In this document: positions 44,010 to 51,693 of the stretch, piece after piece
Layout: the number at the start of each line of letters is the position of its first letter
Numbering within the stretch: the first letter of the stretch is position 1
Origin: Ralstonia pickettii
Lineage (GTDB): Bacteria; Pseudomonadota; Gammaproteobacteria; Burkholderiales; Burkholderiaceae
DNA: 64,000 bases
Assembly: GCF_030582395.1 (NCBI RefSeq)
Contig: NZ_CP104381.1
Span: 1,860,001 to 1,924,000, forward strand
Direction: 5' to 3'
Notes under the pieces: model-generated
Told to the model about the DNA's origin: nothing
The model's database searches: none
The model's input: the letters and a program-made list of their open reading frames with translations, nothing else
Program-made: the position numbers and the translations under genes

Positions 44010-45470
44010 CTAACCACCTTGGTGCCCGCCGGAGGCTGGCGGTTGCAGCAACCCTGCCTGCACGAGGGAAAACTTTGAGCGATATGCATTTGGCGCTCCG
44101 TCCAACACGTTTGCCTTAATGAAGGCTGCGTCCACACCGATCTCGTGCAACAGCAACGCGTGATAGAGACACGCTAGCGCCTCTGACTTTCGGACGAGAT
44201 CGACCGTGAATTCCCCGTACTCGCCATCCTCCCGCTGGCCTCCAAAATGCGATATGTCGTTCCGGCGATCCGCGCAAGACTTGCAAAATGCGTGCAGCCG
44301 CTTACGTTCGAGGCCAAGGGGCAACACTGAAAGCACGTCGACCAAGCGCTCCTGCAATGATGGTTCGCCAGCATGCCGCAACCTGCCAGCAAGCCACTCT
44401 TTGTCTTTGCCTTCGCTAACTTGGTCAAGAATCCGCTGGATCTTCGCATCCAACTTGGACTCCTTTACCTTGCCTTTGCTCTTGCGACGGTGCAAAGATT
44501 CAAGTCCCCATATCAAGTTTACGAAGCGGTGCTCGACATACATCTTCATGCCGCGTCGGATACCCATGTAGAGATAAAAACCAGGCCCGAATTGCTCCCG
44601 TTTTCGGCGCAGCGTATTGACGATGGAACCAAAGTTGCTCTTCACCTGCGGGTAAGTTACCCAACAATCAGTCCAACTCGGCGGTGTGGTCGACCTATCC
44701 AACCCTTCGTAATAGTAGATGTACCTTGTCTTCCCAATCTTCAGTCGAGGCCACTCCAGCGAAAACGCTGTGCCGGTAAGCAAGATGAACAGCTCCTGCA
44801 GCCGCGCATACTCGTCTCGCATCTCTAGGAGAGCGCGAGCACGATTGGGCTTGAACTGAAGGCTGACGCTCTCCGTCAGTTCGAGTTTGTCCATCCGATG
44901 CACAAACCTTCCAGGTATGGGCCCCATGATGTCGTAGCGCATCGTTAAGGTACCGTCGTCCAACTGGTAGACGTCCGCCTTTGGCAGCTGGTGTTTGGCG
45001 GAAATCCGATGCCTATACCGCTTAACTTCGATATTACCAAGGCGCAACCACTCTTCAAGGCCAGTCAGTTCGACGTCAAGCGTGCTGAATTTGAGCGCAC
45101 GATCTGCACGTGGAAACGACCGATCGGTTACCAGGCAATGTGAGGCTGCAAAGCCCTCGTGGGAGATACCGTTGGAGCTGAATCTCCCGCCATGCGACCG
45201 CAGACCGAGTAGCAAAACGTTCCGGCCACTCGCCTTGAGCTTTCCTTGAATACCCTTCTCCCAGGGATACTCCTCTCCCCTCGCAGAAAGGACAGACATG
45301 GGACCAGCTTCGCTCGTTGCGAAATAGCCATCCAATTCGAGGTAAGCGGCGCCATGCTCTTCAATGGTGAGTGTGCCGACGACGCAACTGTCCGGGGCAA
45401 AATGATTTGGCGGCACCGGAGTATCGTGCCACCAGAACACCCCCCGCTCTTCGAGTATTTTTTGACTCAT
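44010..45470 (-). CDS. apeA: ApeA-like HEPN-domain anti-phage protein
   Basis: A 486-residue protein matching the plan of ApeA, a single-gene abortive-infection system. The N-terminal part (GVFWWHDTPVPP, VGTLTIEEHGAAYLELDGYF) resembles the ApeA N-terminal domain; the C-terminal part is helical with a HEPN RNase signature R403-N-D-I-S-H408 (CADRRNDISHFGG). It lies leftward between gene D and an unknown gene, a common position for phage-encoded defence. HEPN RNases of this group are thought to cleave RNA on sensing infection; the trigger here is unknown. A TTG at 45482 would add four residues; I prefer ATG 45470. Confidence 0.75.
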   Translation of the reverse strand: MSQKILEERGVFWWHDTPVPPNHFAPDSCVVGTLTIEEHGAAYLELDGYFATSEAGPMSVLSARGEEYPWEKGIQGKLKASGRNVLLLGLRSHGGRFSSNGISHEGFAASHCLVTDRSFPRADRALKFSTLDVELTGLEEWLRLGNIEVKRYRHRISAKHQLPKADVYQLDDGTLTMRYDIMGPIPGRFVHRMDKLELTESVSLQFKPNRARALLEMRDEYARLQELFILLTGTAFSLEWPRLKIGKTRYIYYYEGLDRSTTPPSWTDCWVTYPQVKSNFGSIVNTLRRKREQFGPGFYLYMGIRRGMKMYVEHRFVNLIWGLESLHRRKSKGKVKESKLDAKIQRILDQVSEGKDKEWLAGRLRHAGEPSLQERLVDVLSVLPLGLERKRLHAFCKSCADRRNDISHFGGQREDGEYGEFTVDLVRKSEALACLYHALLLHEIGVDAAFIKANVLDGAPNAYRSKFSLVQAGLLQPPASGGHQGG

Positions 45471-45710
45471 CCATATCCCCAAATGCCGCCCGGAAGATTG
45501 ACGGACGCTTTTTGCGTACCCACTTCGGGCTGCCTTGTTTGCTAATTCTCACAAAAAATGGCAGGCTGTCGGCCAATAGCAGCCGCCGCTGAGCATCAGT
45601 TTCGAGTCATTCGATGCGTTGTCCATTTGGCGCGCATCCCGGCGGCCAGTGACTTCCCCAAATGATCTCACCCACAAGGCCAAGCCGAGTTTTCATGGCA
45701 CACTAGATTA

Positions 45711-46406
45711 ATGAAAAATCAACCGTTAAAGCGGCTTCTCTCAGTGTTCTCATCGGGAGCGTCCGAGCCAACGCTTCATGGGGGCAGAAACAGCCGGCAG
45801 TTGCATGAGATGCCCGGTTTTCATGCTCCGTTTCTTGAAAATTACCCGGACCCGCACGCAGCCATTGATCACCTGCGACAAGTCGAATGCGGGGAGGTCC
45901 ATTCGAAATGGGGCCCAGCGCCCTTTTCAGACGAAGTCATCCACACACCCAACACTTTTATAGGGAGTGCGAAGTCACGGGAGAACCTACCTCCCCATGT
46001 GGAGAGCGCCGAATTTCCGGATCTGGTGCACATTCCGATTCTATCTATCGTTGGAATCGATTCCTTCGAAAACCTGGGTAAAACAGAAGAGATCGCGACA
46101 TTCGGCGATGCCTTGTTCGCTGCCCTTCATGGTGCGTCGCTCATCTTCCCGGACAGTCTCGACTATCTCTGCTCCGAAAGCGTAAAAGGCGATCTGCATC
46201 CATGCTTTGAAGAAATGCCAGAGAAGCCTAGTATTTCAAGCGTCTGCAGTAAGTACCACGCGAGGCGGGGCTTAGATTTCAGCCGCTACGGTGGTGGCTA
46301 CATTGCGTGGAACGGCAAGCAGCGGACTCTGCTTGCTATGTACGCTATCTGGCAGCGGGAGGGGCCTACCGGCATGCTGCGCAACGTCAAACTCTCTAAC
46401 AGATGA
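45711..46406 (+). CDS. hypothetical protein divergent from ApeA
   Basis: A 231-residue soluble protein, AT-richer than the phage core, divergent from the ApeA-like gene across 240 bases. Features: MPGFHAPFLENYPDPHAAIDHLRQVECGEVHSKWG near the N-terminus, a hydrophobic HIPILSIVGID strand, and an Arg/aromatic-rich end (YHARRGLDFSRYGGGYIAWNGKQR). No family recognised and no strong ribosome site seen. Position suggests an accessory or defence-island gene. Confidence 0.6.
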   Translation: MKNQPLKRLLSVFSSGASEPTLHGGRNSRQLHEMPGFHAPFLENYPDPHAAIDHLRQVECGEVHSKWGPAPFSDEVIHTPNTFIGSAKSRENLPPHVESAEFPDLVHIPILSIVGIDSFENLGKTEEIATFGDALFAALHGASLIFPDSLDYLCSESVKGDLHPCFEEMPEKPSISSVCSKYHARRGLDFSRYGGGYIAWNGKQRTLLAMYAIWQREGPTGMLRNVKLSNR

Positions 46407-46738
46407 CGTGTGAAGAGTTCAAGACATCTTGCAAGAAACACAATCTTCGGCAGCCAGTCGACGTCTCTCACTATGCGAACGTCTCCTGGCAACGCCGGGC
46501 AGCATGTCCGCGCGTAGGACGCCCACTCTCACGCCCGGGAACGGTATTGGGCAGTTGACGGCCAAACGGCGCCCTCTAATCGCAAATCATCGTCACACCG
46601 CCTCCCCCGCCCTTCAACTTCGCCCACCCCCGCACTAAGCTCAACGTCTAACGCGTTGCCACACTCGTTGACCCACAGCCCCGCCACCGCGCCGTAGCCT
46701 CTTCGCGCGGCCCGCGCGCCGCTGTGGGAGATACGTAA
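46407..46738. other. 332-base leader with a long inverted repeat
   Basis: No gene seen. The last 70 bases hold an 8-base perfect inverted repeat, listed separately, that could hide the ribosome site of the next gene. Confidence 0.5.
46672..46731 (+). promoter_or_regulatory. hairpin that can sequester the ribosome site of the 46739 gene
   Basis: CCCACAGC (46672-46679) pairs perfectly with GCTGTGGG (46721-46728), and the GC-rich 41-base interval can pair further. The Shine-Dalgarno GGGAGA (46726-46731) begins inside the 3' strand, eight bases before the GTG start. This could make translation conditional. Confidence 0.5.
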
Positions 46739-47299
46739 GTGAGCAACAAGACAAACATCAAGCAGAGCATTTCCGCCGGCAATGGCAACGTGCAGATCGG
46801 CCAGGTCATCCTATGCGGGTCGGCCGCCCATTCACGCTGCCCCACCCCGCCGGCGCCAGCCAAAGAACGCATGACCATCGAGCAGCGGGCAGAACTCACT
46901 CACATCGCATTGCAGATCGAATTGGCAGAGGAAGGCGCCGTAGACGCCGGCACGGTTTGGAAGGCCCTTTGCAACCACCTCAACGGGCGCGGCCTGGAGG
47001 ATGTGCGAGACAACACCGAGTTGTCGCACGAGCAGTATTGGGCGGCTCGGTCTTACCTGGACGGCTGGTTGTCCTGCGCCCGTGGTGACAGCCTGCCGCG
47101 TACCGGCATGATTCGCGAGATCATGCGGATGTGGGGTATTCGGAGTGGATTGCGGGCGGCGACAATGGAATTCTGCGAGCAACGGTTCCAGAAAAGCTCG
47201 CTAGGAGATCTGACGGAACATCAACTTCGGGCCACTCTGTGGGTCACAGTTGCAGACTGGCGTGGGTACTGGGCAACCGAGACTTGTAACTCAAAATAG
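46739..47299 (+). CDS. hypothetical protein with N-terminal RHIM-like motif
   Basis: A 186-residue protein. GTG 46739 is supported by GGGAGA at ideal spacing; a Met at residue 45 is a less likely start. Residues 9-21 (QSISAGNGNVQIG) carry the I-x-x-G-x-x-N-V-Q-[ILV]-G pattern shared with the prophage repressor and a 75-residue membrane protein. After a Pro-rich linker comes a helical domain (TIEQRAELTHIALQIELAEEG; SLPRTGMIREIMRMWGI) resembling phage regulatory or host-nuclease-inhibitor-type small domains, not assigned. The next gene starts two bases after the stop, so the two form an operon. Confidence 0.65.
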   Translation: MSNKTNIKQSISAGNGNVQIGQVILCGSAAHSRCPTPPAPAKERMTIEQRAELTHIALQIELAEEGAVDAGTVWKALCNHLNGRGLEDVRDNTELSHEQYWAARSYLDGWLSCARGDSLPRTGMIREIMRMWGIRSGLRAATMEFCEQRFQKSSLGDLTEHQLRATLWVTVADWRGYWATETCNSK

Positions 47300-47301
47300 C
47301 C

Positions 47302-48054
47302 ATGACTGATACACATGAGGCTGAAAGCGGCCGAGATCGGATGTGGCGGGCTCTGACGTCATTCACGAAAACCTTGTACGCAGTCCCCGGTTGGAAAGCT
47401 TGGAAGTCAGCGCATGTGTCCCAAACGCTCTATGTCGATGACGAACTGCTGGCTGAAGAACGCCCAGAAGTATTTGAGTTTCCCGCTCCCATCAACAAGC
47501 AGCATGACGTGTTCTTCCAATACTTGGGGCTTATCGAGGTTGTCGAGTCAGTCAAGGCTTGCGAGTACTATTTCCGCCGCTACCCCTTCCGCGGCATGCC
47601 AATAGCCCGCCACGAACATATCGCCAATATCTGCGAAATGTACTTCGGCAGGTTCTACCAGTTCAAGGAGCGCCTTAAGAACTTCACCGATGCAATCAGG
47701 GCGATTGAACCAAATCACGGCCTAGATTTCGGGAAGTTCATCCGACAATTTGAGAGGGAGTTCAATTCTGAGCTTCGCGCCCGGAACCAAATCCACCATC
47801 ACCAGCGCTTCTCAGACCTAGCTATCGAGCAGATATATATGACGGGCGTCGTATCTGAGACTCGCCCAGGAAAGGGTTGGGAAAGGGAACATCTTGAGGT
47901 GTACAGGAAGACCGCAAGAGAGTGGGCACTGCGGGCCAAAGAGCGCGGCAAGCATTTGGACGAATTCATCGAAGCTACTGCCGCTGCAACGTGCCTCTGC
48001 TGCGCCTTCATCAGCGAATTAGCGCCGCTTCCTGCACCGGCAGTCAAGCCATAG
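47302..48054 (+). CDS. hypothetical protein with HEPN-like motif, paired with the RHIM-motif gene
   Basis: A 250-residue helical soluble protein, AT-richer than its neighbours. The segment ELRARNQIHHHQRF (R161-N162, H165-H167) resembles the HEPN R-x4-H signature. The aromatic- and charge-rich core (YFRRYPFRGMPIARHEHIANICEMYFGRFYQFKERLKNF) has no membrane segment. Tight coupling to the 46739 gene suggests sensor/adaptor plus effector; that is inference. No family is recognised with confidence. Confidence 0.6.
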   Translation: MTDTHEAESGRDRMWRALTSFTKTLYAVPGWKAWKSAHVSQTLYVDDELLAEERPEVFEFPAPINKQHDVFFQYLGLIEVVESVKACEYYFRRYPFRGMPIARHEHIANICEMYFGRFYQFKERLKNFTDAIRAIEPNHGLDFGKFIRQFEREFNSELRARNQIHHHQRFSDLAIEQIYMTGVVSETRPGKGWEREHLEVYRKTAREWALRAKERGKHLDEFIEATAAATCLCCAFISELAPLPAPAVKP

Positions 48055-48095
48055 TGCAGGACCGCCCGAGCAATGTCGGATCTCTTCAGTAAGCA

Positions 48096-48112
48096 CCCCG
48101 CACTGAGCGGGG
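48096..48112. terminator. hairpin between convergent genes
   Basis: CCCCGC/GCGGGG stem with a 5-base loop, between a rightward stop (48054) and a leftward stop (48123). No clear T-run, so only a weak terminator call. Confidence 0.4.
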
Positions 48113-48122
48113 CGCCACATTC

Positions 48123-48578
48123 TTACCCCTTCGGCCCACACCCCTTCAACATCGGGCTACCCACAATCCTGCCATCCCCCACACACACCAAAGCAACCTT
48201 CGCCCCCTTCTTCAGCGAAGCCGCCATTGCCGCATGCTGGTCATCCAGATAAGCATGCACCGCCATGAAGGGGTTGCCGGAGGCGAGCTTCACCACGATG
48301 CTGTCGGTGAAGTCCTTGTCGATGCTCTGCACCGTGCCGGTCACCAGTAGGCTCTTGTCCTTGTACTTCTGATCGGCGGCCACCTCGTTGTCCTCATACG
48401 CGCCGAACAGCTCTTGCGCCTTGACCGGCAACGGTGGCTCGGCCGCTGCTGCGGCCTCCACCGGCTTACCCGTTGCAGGCGCGCTCGCTGCCTTCGGTTT
48501 CGGATCAGTCAGATCACTCAGTACGCCGATGATGATGGCGACAAACGCAAGACCAAACAGCCACTTCACTACTTTCAT
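48123..48578 (-). CDS. OB-fold (tRNA_anti-like) membrane-anchored protein
   Basis: A 151-residue protein. An N-terminal hydrophobic anchor (WLFGLAFVAIIIGVLSDL), an Ala/Pro linker, then an OB-fold domain of the tRNA_anti-like family (AQELFGAYEDNEVAADQKYKDKSLLVTGTVQSIDKDF to CVGDGRIVGSPMLKGC). Many phages encode such envelope proteins and superinfection exclusion has been suggested for some. Good ribosome site (AAGGAGC). Last gene of the leftward lysogenic-conversion cluster. Confidence 0.78.
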   Translation of the reverse strand: MKVVKWLFGLAFVAIIIGVLSDLTDPKPKAASAPATGKPVEAAAAAEPPLPVKAQELFGAYEDNEVAADQKYKDKSLLVTGTVQSIDKDFTDSIVVKLASGNPFMAVHAYLDDQHAAMAASLKKGAKVALVCVGDGRIVGSPMLKGCGPKG

Positions 48579-48627
48579 TACTGCTCCTTTCTACCTTCCC
48601 GTCTGTGTGGATTGATAAAAAGGCTGT

Positions 48628-48670
48628 ATGCCGCGCCCCCCGCGTGGCTACTGCTCTAGAATTGAATCAA
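48628..48670 (-). repeat. intergenic repeat element, copy 1
   Basis: A roughly 42-base sequence at the 3' end of the 48667-49230 gene that recurs at 50294-50335. Read leftward it has AGAGCAGTAGCC followed by a GC hairpin and GCGGCATA. The hairpin suggests an attenuator or RNA-processing element. Confidence 0.6.
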
Positions 48671-49230
48671 TTGCCGCGCGGCTCAAAACAGAGCAGAACC
48701 GCCTCCGGCACGCGCATGCCCGCGACCGTGATGTGAAAGCGGTCCTTGTCGTACTCGGATAAAACCGAGTTCCGCCCGGTGCTCGCGAACTGCTGCGTCA
48801 TTGCATCGAGCGCGGCCACAAACCACTCGCCCGCCCGCTGGATCTCCTCTTGCGTGCGAGCTCCAAACGCTCGCGCCACAATGAACATGGAAGTGGCGGC
48901 GGCTCTCTGCGTATCGTCCCGGTCCGGCGACCAGCCCATGCTGATGCTGAAGCGCGACAGGTTGGCTTCGTCGCCCTCCGCGATGATGCTCATGGAATGG
49001 GTAAAGGTGACTTCCGTGAACGTTCCCCCGGCGTCATCAGGAGAAGTCTCACGCTTTCGCGCTTTCATCCCGTGAATCAGGTCTTCAAGACTGAGGCCGA
49101 GGACCCCGGGCCTGGCCGCATCCTTCTCTGGAATTCCTGATTTTGTGGTGATGCACGCCGCAGAACTAGGCAAGGCCACAAACAACGCAGCGGCCGCAAC
49201 GACACAAGCCCCCAGATTCTTCATTTTCAC
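48667..49230 (-). CDS. secreted/periplasmic hypothetical protein
   Basis: A 187-residue protein with a signal peptide (KMKNLGACVVAAAALFVALPSSAA, cleavage near residue 25) and Cys residues close to both ends that may form a disulphide. The mature part has an alternating beta/alpha pattern (FTEVTFTHSMSIIAEGDEANLSRFSISMGWSPDRDDTQRAAATSMFIVARAFG). GTG 49230 has AGGG upstream; an ATG two codons later is also possible. Unknown family, probably a lysogenic-conversion gene of the envelope. Confidence 0.65.
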   Translation of the reverse strand: MKMKNLGACVVAAAALFVALPSSAACITTKSGIPEKDAARPGVLGLSLEDLIHGMKARKRETSPDDAGGTFTEVTFTHSMSIIAEGDEANLSRFSISMGWSPDRDDTQRAAATSMFIVARAFGARTQEEIQRAGEWFVAALDAMTQQFASTGRNSVLSEYDKDRFHITVAGMRVPEAVLLCFEPRGN

Positions 49231-49309
49231 TGTTTCGTCCCTTTTCCAGTAATGCGCAGCCGCGCTCTGGCCATTTCTGCGTTACGCGCCAGCCTGGGAT
49301 AGATTTTTC

Positions 49310-49537
49310 TCATAGAAGAATAAGCACCGCACCGAACACGAGAAGCATGCACCCGGAAAGAAGTTGCGATTGGAGAATGGTCCGCCGCCCCGGGTATTCG
49401 CCATCCCGCTTTGCCTTTCTCTTGGCCGGCTTGAGTACAGTGCCGACTTGCACGTTATTCGATCCGCCAACAATAACTTGAGACCGCTTGGTCGCCTTGA
49501 CGGGCCGGCCGAAATTGTCCGGCCCATGGAGGCTCAA
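49310..49537 (-). CDS. small membrane protein with RHIM-like motif
   Basis: A 75-residue protein. Residues 12-32 (PVKATKRSQ then VIVGGSNNVQVG) are nearly identical to the C-terminal tail of the prophage repressor, including the I-x-x-G-x-x-N-V-Q-V-G core. A basic stretch follows (KPAKRKAKRDGEYPGRR), then a C-terminal membrane helix (LLSGCMLLVFGAVLILL). The start is TTG overlapping the previous stop as TTGA (49534-49537), implying translational coupling. Motif plus membrane helix resembles small amyloid-signalling membrane effectors such as HET-S-like proteins; function is inferred only. Confidence 0.6.
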   Translation of the reverse strand: MSLHGPDNFGRPVKATKRSQVIVGGSNNVQVGTVLKPAKRKAKRDGEYPGRRTILQSQLLSGCMLLVFGAVLILL

Positions 49538-49722
49538 CGCTGCGAGCGAAACGCTCTTGCGTAGGCTTGCAGCTCATCGCGCCGTGCTTTCGCAGCCGCC
49601 CGTCTGGCGAAAAAGCTGCGAAGGCGACGAGACCATAGCCACGCCCACGCCGCAAAAGCCAAGGCCGCGACTACGAACAGACCGCCAACCAGCCAAGTGA
49701 TGATGCTGAGGTCGTTGTCCAT
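49534..49722 (-). CDS. small single-pass membrane protein
   Basis: A 62-residue protein with an N-terminal helix (IITWLVGGLFVVAALAFAAWAWLW) and a basic cytoplasmic tail (RRLRSFFARRAAAKARRDELQ). Two bases after the zinc-ribbon gene and overlapping the RHIM-motif gene, so all three are translated together. It could be a membrane partner or antitoxin-like guard of the next protein; unknown. Confidence 0.6.
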   Translation of the reverse strand: MDNDLSIITWLVGGLFVVAALAFAAWAWLWSRRLRSFFARRAAAKARRDELQAYARAFRSQR

Positions 49723-49724
49723 GG

Positions 49725-50246
49725 TCAGAGGCGGCCCGCCGCAGTACGCACCGCCAGCACCTTGCCGGCTACTGGGTCATAGTCGCACTGGTAACTGACA
49801 TTCTGATAGGCGCCAAATCCGTTTTGGAATTGCACCTTGTCGCCGAGGTAAGTCAGTACCGAGTGTTCCTTGTTGGCCCACCGGAATCGTTCAAACTTCG
49901 GTTCAAGCGTGCCATCAATCCACTTGTGGCTGTACTTGGCTTGGCGCTCGACTTCCGGTACGCAGGCGAATGTCGCGCGTATCAGGTTTTTGTCACCCCA
50001 GCATTGCAAGTCCGCCTTGCAAGCTGCTTCCTCTGCTGCCAACTGTTCGGGCGTTTTCTCAGATGCACCTGGCTTGGATTCGCCACCCATGCAACTCACT
50101 ACAGCGGCGATGCCGACGGCCAAGCATCCCAAGCCAGCCAATACCTGCCACGTTCCTACTCCCGGATTCTTGACTCCGCAGTGAGGACACGTGGGGGCGG
50201 AACTCGAAACTTCCTTCTTACACTCTTTGCACTTCGTGAGCGCCAC
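49725..50246 (-). CDS. zinc-ribbon membrane protein (long form)
   Basis: A 173-residue protein starting at GTG 50246 (GGGAGATG upstream). An N-terminal zinc ribbon (MALTKCKECKKEVSSSAPTC then PHCGVKNPG) precedes a membrane helix (VLAGLGCLAVGIAAVVSCM) and an extracytoplasmic domain with several Cys. The first 60 residues parallel the 72-residue protein encoded at 50600-50818, so the two are paralogues. Start of a three-gene coupled unit with the two small membrane proteins. Unknown function. Confidence 0.68.
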   Translation of the reverse strand: MALTKCKECKKEVSSSAPTCPHCGVKNPGVGTWQVLAGLGCLAVGIAAVVSCMGGESKPGASEKTPEQLAAEEAACKADLQCWGDKNLIRATFACVPEVERQAKYSHKWIDGTLEPKFERFRWANKEHSVLTYLGDKVQFQNGFGAYQNVSYQCDYDPVAGKVLAVRTAAGRL

Positions 50247-50293
50247 GGCTCATCTCCCGCTCCATCCCGCTTCTTTATTGATGGAATGGCGAT

Positions 50294-50335
50294 ATACCGC
50301 GCCCCCGCGCGGCTACTGCTCTAAGTTTGATTCAG
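50294..50335 (-). repeat. intergenic repeat element, copy 2
   Basis: Second copy of the element at 48628-48670, again just past the 3' end of a gene for a secreted protein. A shorter partial copy (GTATGCCGCGCCACC) is near 50570. Confidence 0.6.
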
Positions 50336-50349
50336 AAAGTGCCGCTCGA

Positions 50350-50526
50350 TCAGCAGATGCGGAACCGCTGCCCAGTGTGGCGATTGGTCCGCCAGCACGT
50401 CTCACCGCGCGACTTCTTTGCCTTAGGCGCGTGCGGCTTGCTGGCATGGTGGCCGCTCTTTTTTGCAAAGGCTGGCGCGGCGCCGAACATCGACGTAACG
50501 ACCGCGAGAGCAATCAATCGTTTCAA
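50350..50526 (-). CDS. small secreted Lys/His-rich protein
   Basis: A 58-residue protein starting at TTG 50526, chosen because AAGGAGAA lies at ideal spacing. The signal peptide is clear (KRLIALAVVTSMFGAAPAFA), and the mature peptide is about 38 residues, rich in Lys, His and Arg with two Cys (KKSGHHASKPHAPKAKKSRG, then ETCWRTNRHTGQRFRIC). A small basic exported peptide of unknown role. Confidence 0.55.
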   Translation of the reverse strand: MKRLIALAVVTSMFGAAPAFAKKSGHHASKPHAPKAKKSRGETCWRTNRHTGQRFRIC

Positions 50527-50599
50527 ATCAGTTCTCCTTCTTTGTGGCGCTGTCGTAGGAATGACCGTATGCCGCGCCACCTCAACGGTCATGCTCATA

Positions 50600-50818
50600 T
50601 CACGGCCGCTGCACGCACACGGACCTTGTGGCTGCTTCATCGCTGCTCGATTTACCGCCAACGCAACTCGCAACAATGCCACCGACCGACAGCAAGACAA
50701 TCAATCCAGCAATCACATCCTTCGTTTTGACGGTCGGATGGGGTACTCCGCAATGAGGACACACCTTGGCTTTGGTTGAAACTTCTTTCTTGCATTCCGT
50801 GCATGCTGTAAGCGCCAT
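50600..50818 (-). CDS. zinc-ribbon membrane protein (short form)
   Basis: A 72-residue protein starting at ATG 50818 (AGGGAG upstream). Zinc ribbon CTECKKEVSTKAKVCPHCG, then a membrane helix (DVIAGLIVLLSVGGIVASCV) and a short tail. Paralogue of the N-terminal part of the 173-residue protein at 49725-50246. Confidence 0.68.
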   Translation of the reverse strand: MALTACTECKKEVSTKAKVCPHCGVPHPTVKTKDVIAGLIVLLSVGGIVASCVGGKSSSDEAATRSVCVQRP

Positions 50819-50939
50819 CGCGCACTCCCTTATCCCCGTCCTTGTTTTTTTATTAAGGCACGGGCCCACACCACGGCTCGGCCCTTGCTCCGTTTAGATA
50901 AAATAAGAACCGCTAATATTCACACAACTTACGCAATAA

Positions 50940-51668
50940 TCACTTCTTTGCTTTTGAGATTGCATTTTTCAAAACTAGCGGCGCATTATCGACTTGCTTT
51001 AACAGCACCACACTTTTGGTATAAGTCTCAAATACAACGAATGTTCCGGCTAAAAACCCTACATAAGCGATCGGGTGATCTTCGGTAGCAAGCAACCCCG
51101 AAGCAACGCCGACCTTTTCCACAAGCGTGGCGGCGCTTCCCTCCTTTATCTTTTGCGCATCACTTTCGCCCGAGTAAGCAGCAAGAAGTGGGACCGCCCA
51201 GAAAAATAGAGAAACGATAAATCGAGCAGTTGAATTTGGTAGCGCCTTCGGAATTTTGAATGTATTAACCAAGATCCCAACCAGCGGCAACAAAAGAAAG
51301 ACGGCGACAAGCCACCGAGCCGGCCAGCTTCCCAAAAGACTAAAGATCGCCACAACAGTCATAAAATACAGAAAGCTGTACTTACCGAACTTTGTCACCA
51401 CACGATTAACAGCCTCATTGGGCTCATCTTTTTCCACGCCATTTGGATCACTCAGCACTTCCACCCAAAAGAGAAGAGTTGCAATAGAGACCGCTCCGAT
51501 CAAGAGTACCAAAGTCCGCAACGGGAGTTTTATTACATCTAACAGACCGACGTACTGAAATGCATCAATTCCGAACGAATTCCAATATGCTAGGAGATAA
51601 CATAGCGCCACGAACCAACAGTACGCCAACACTGCCGTCGCAATCGGAATCTTTTTATCAAACTCCAT
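50940..51668 (-). CDS. multi-pass membrane protein co-transcribed with the repressor
   Basis: A 242-residue AT-rich gene, 25 bases downstream of the repressor stop. Five or so membrane helices are visible (ATAVLAYCWFVALCYLLAYW; TLVLLIGAVSIATLLFWV; YFMTVVAIFSLLGSW; RWLVAVFLLLPLVGILV; AYVGFLAGTFVVFETY). Expression with the repressor means it is made in the lysogen, which suits superinfection exclusion or another conversion trait. Family not recognised; base composition points to foreign origin. Confidence 0.7.
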   Translation of the reverse strand: MEFDKKIPIATAVLAYCWFVALCYLLAYWNSFGIDAFQYVGLLDVIKLPLRTLVLLIGAVSIATLLFWVEVLSDPNGVEKDEPNEAVNRVVTKFGKYSFLYFMTVVAIFSLLGSWPARWLVAVFLLLPLVGILVNTFKIPKALPNSTARFIVSLFFWAVPLLAAYSGESDAQKIKEGSAATLVEKVGVASGLLATEDHPIAYVGFLAGTFVVFETYTKSVVLLKQVDNAPLVLKNAISKAKK

Positions 51669-51693
51669 TCGCCCCTCTACGCAGATTATTTAT

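Noticed and set aside
46739..46783. the RHIM-like match as chance
   Set aside because: Considered because the motif is short, but seven aligned identities with the repressor tail and a supported GTG start kept it as a finding rather than a dismissal.
49282..49527. alternative ATG-started frame overlapping the RHIM-motif membrane gene
   Set aside because: It lacks the repressor-like block and the membrane helix; the TTG frame is coupled to the upstream gene and conserved in sequence with the repressor tail.
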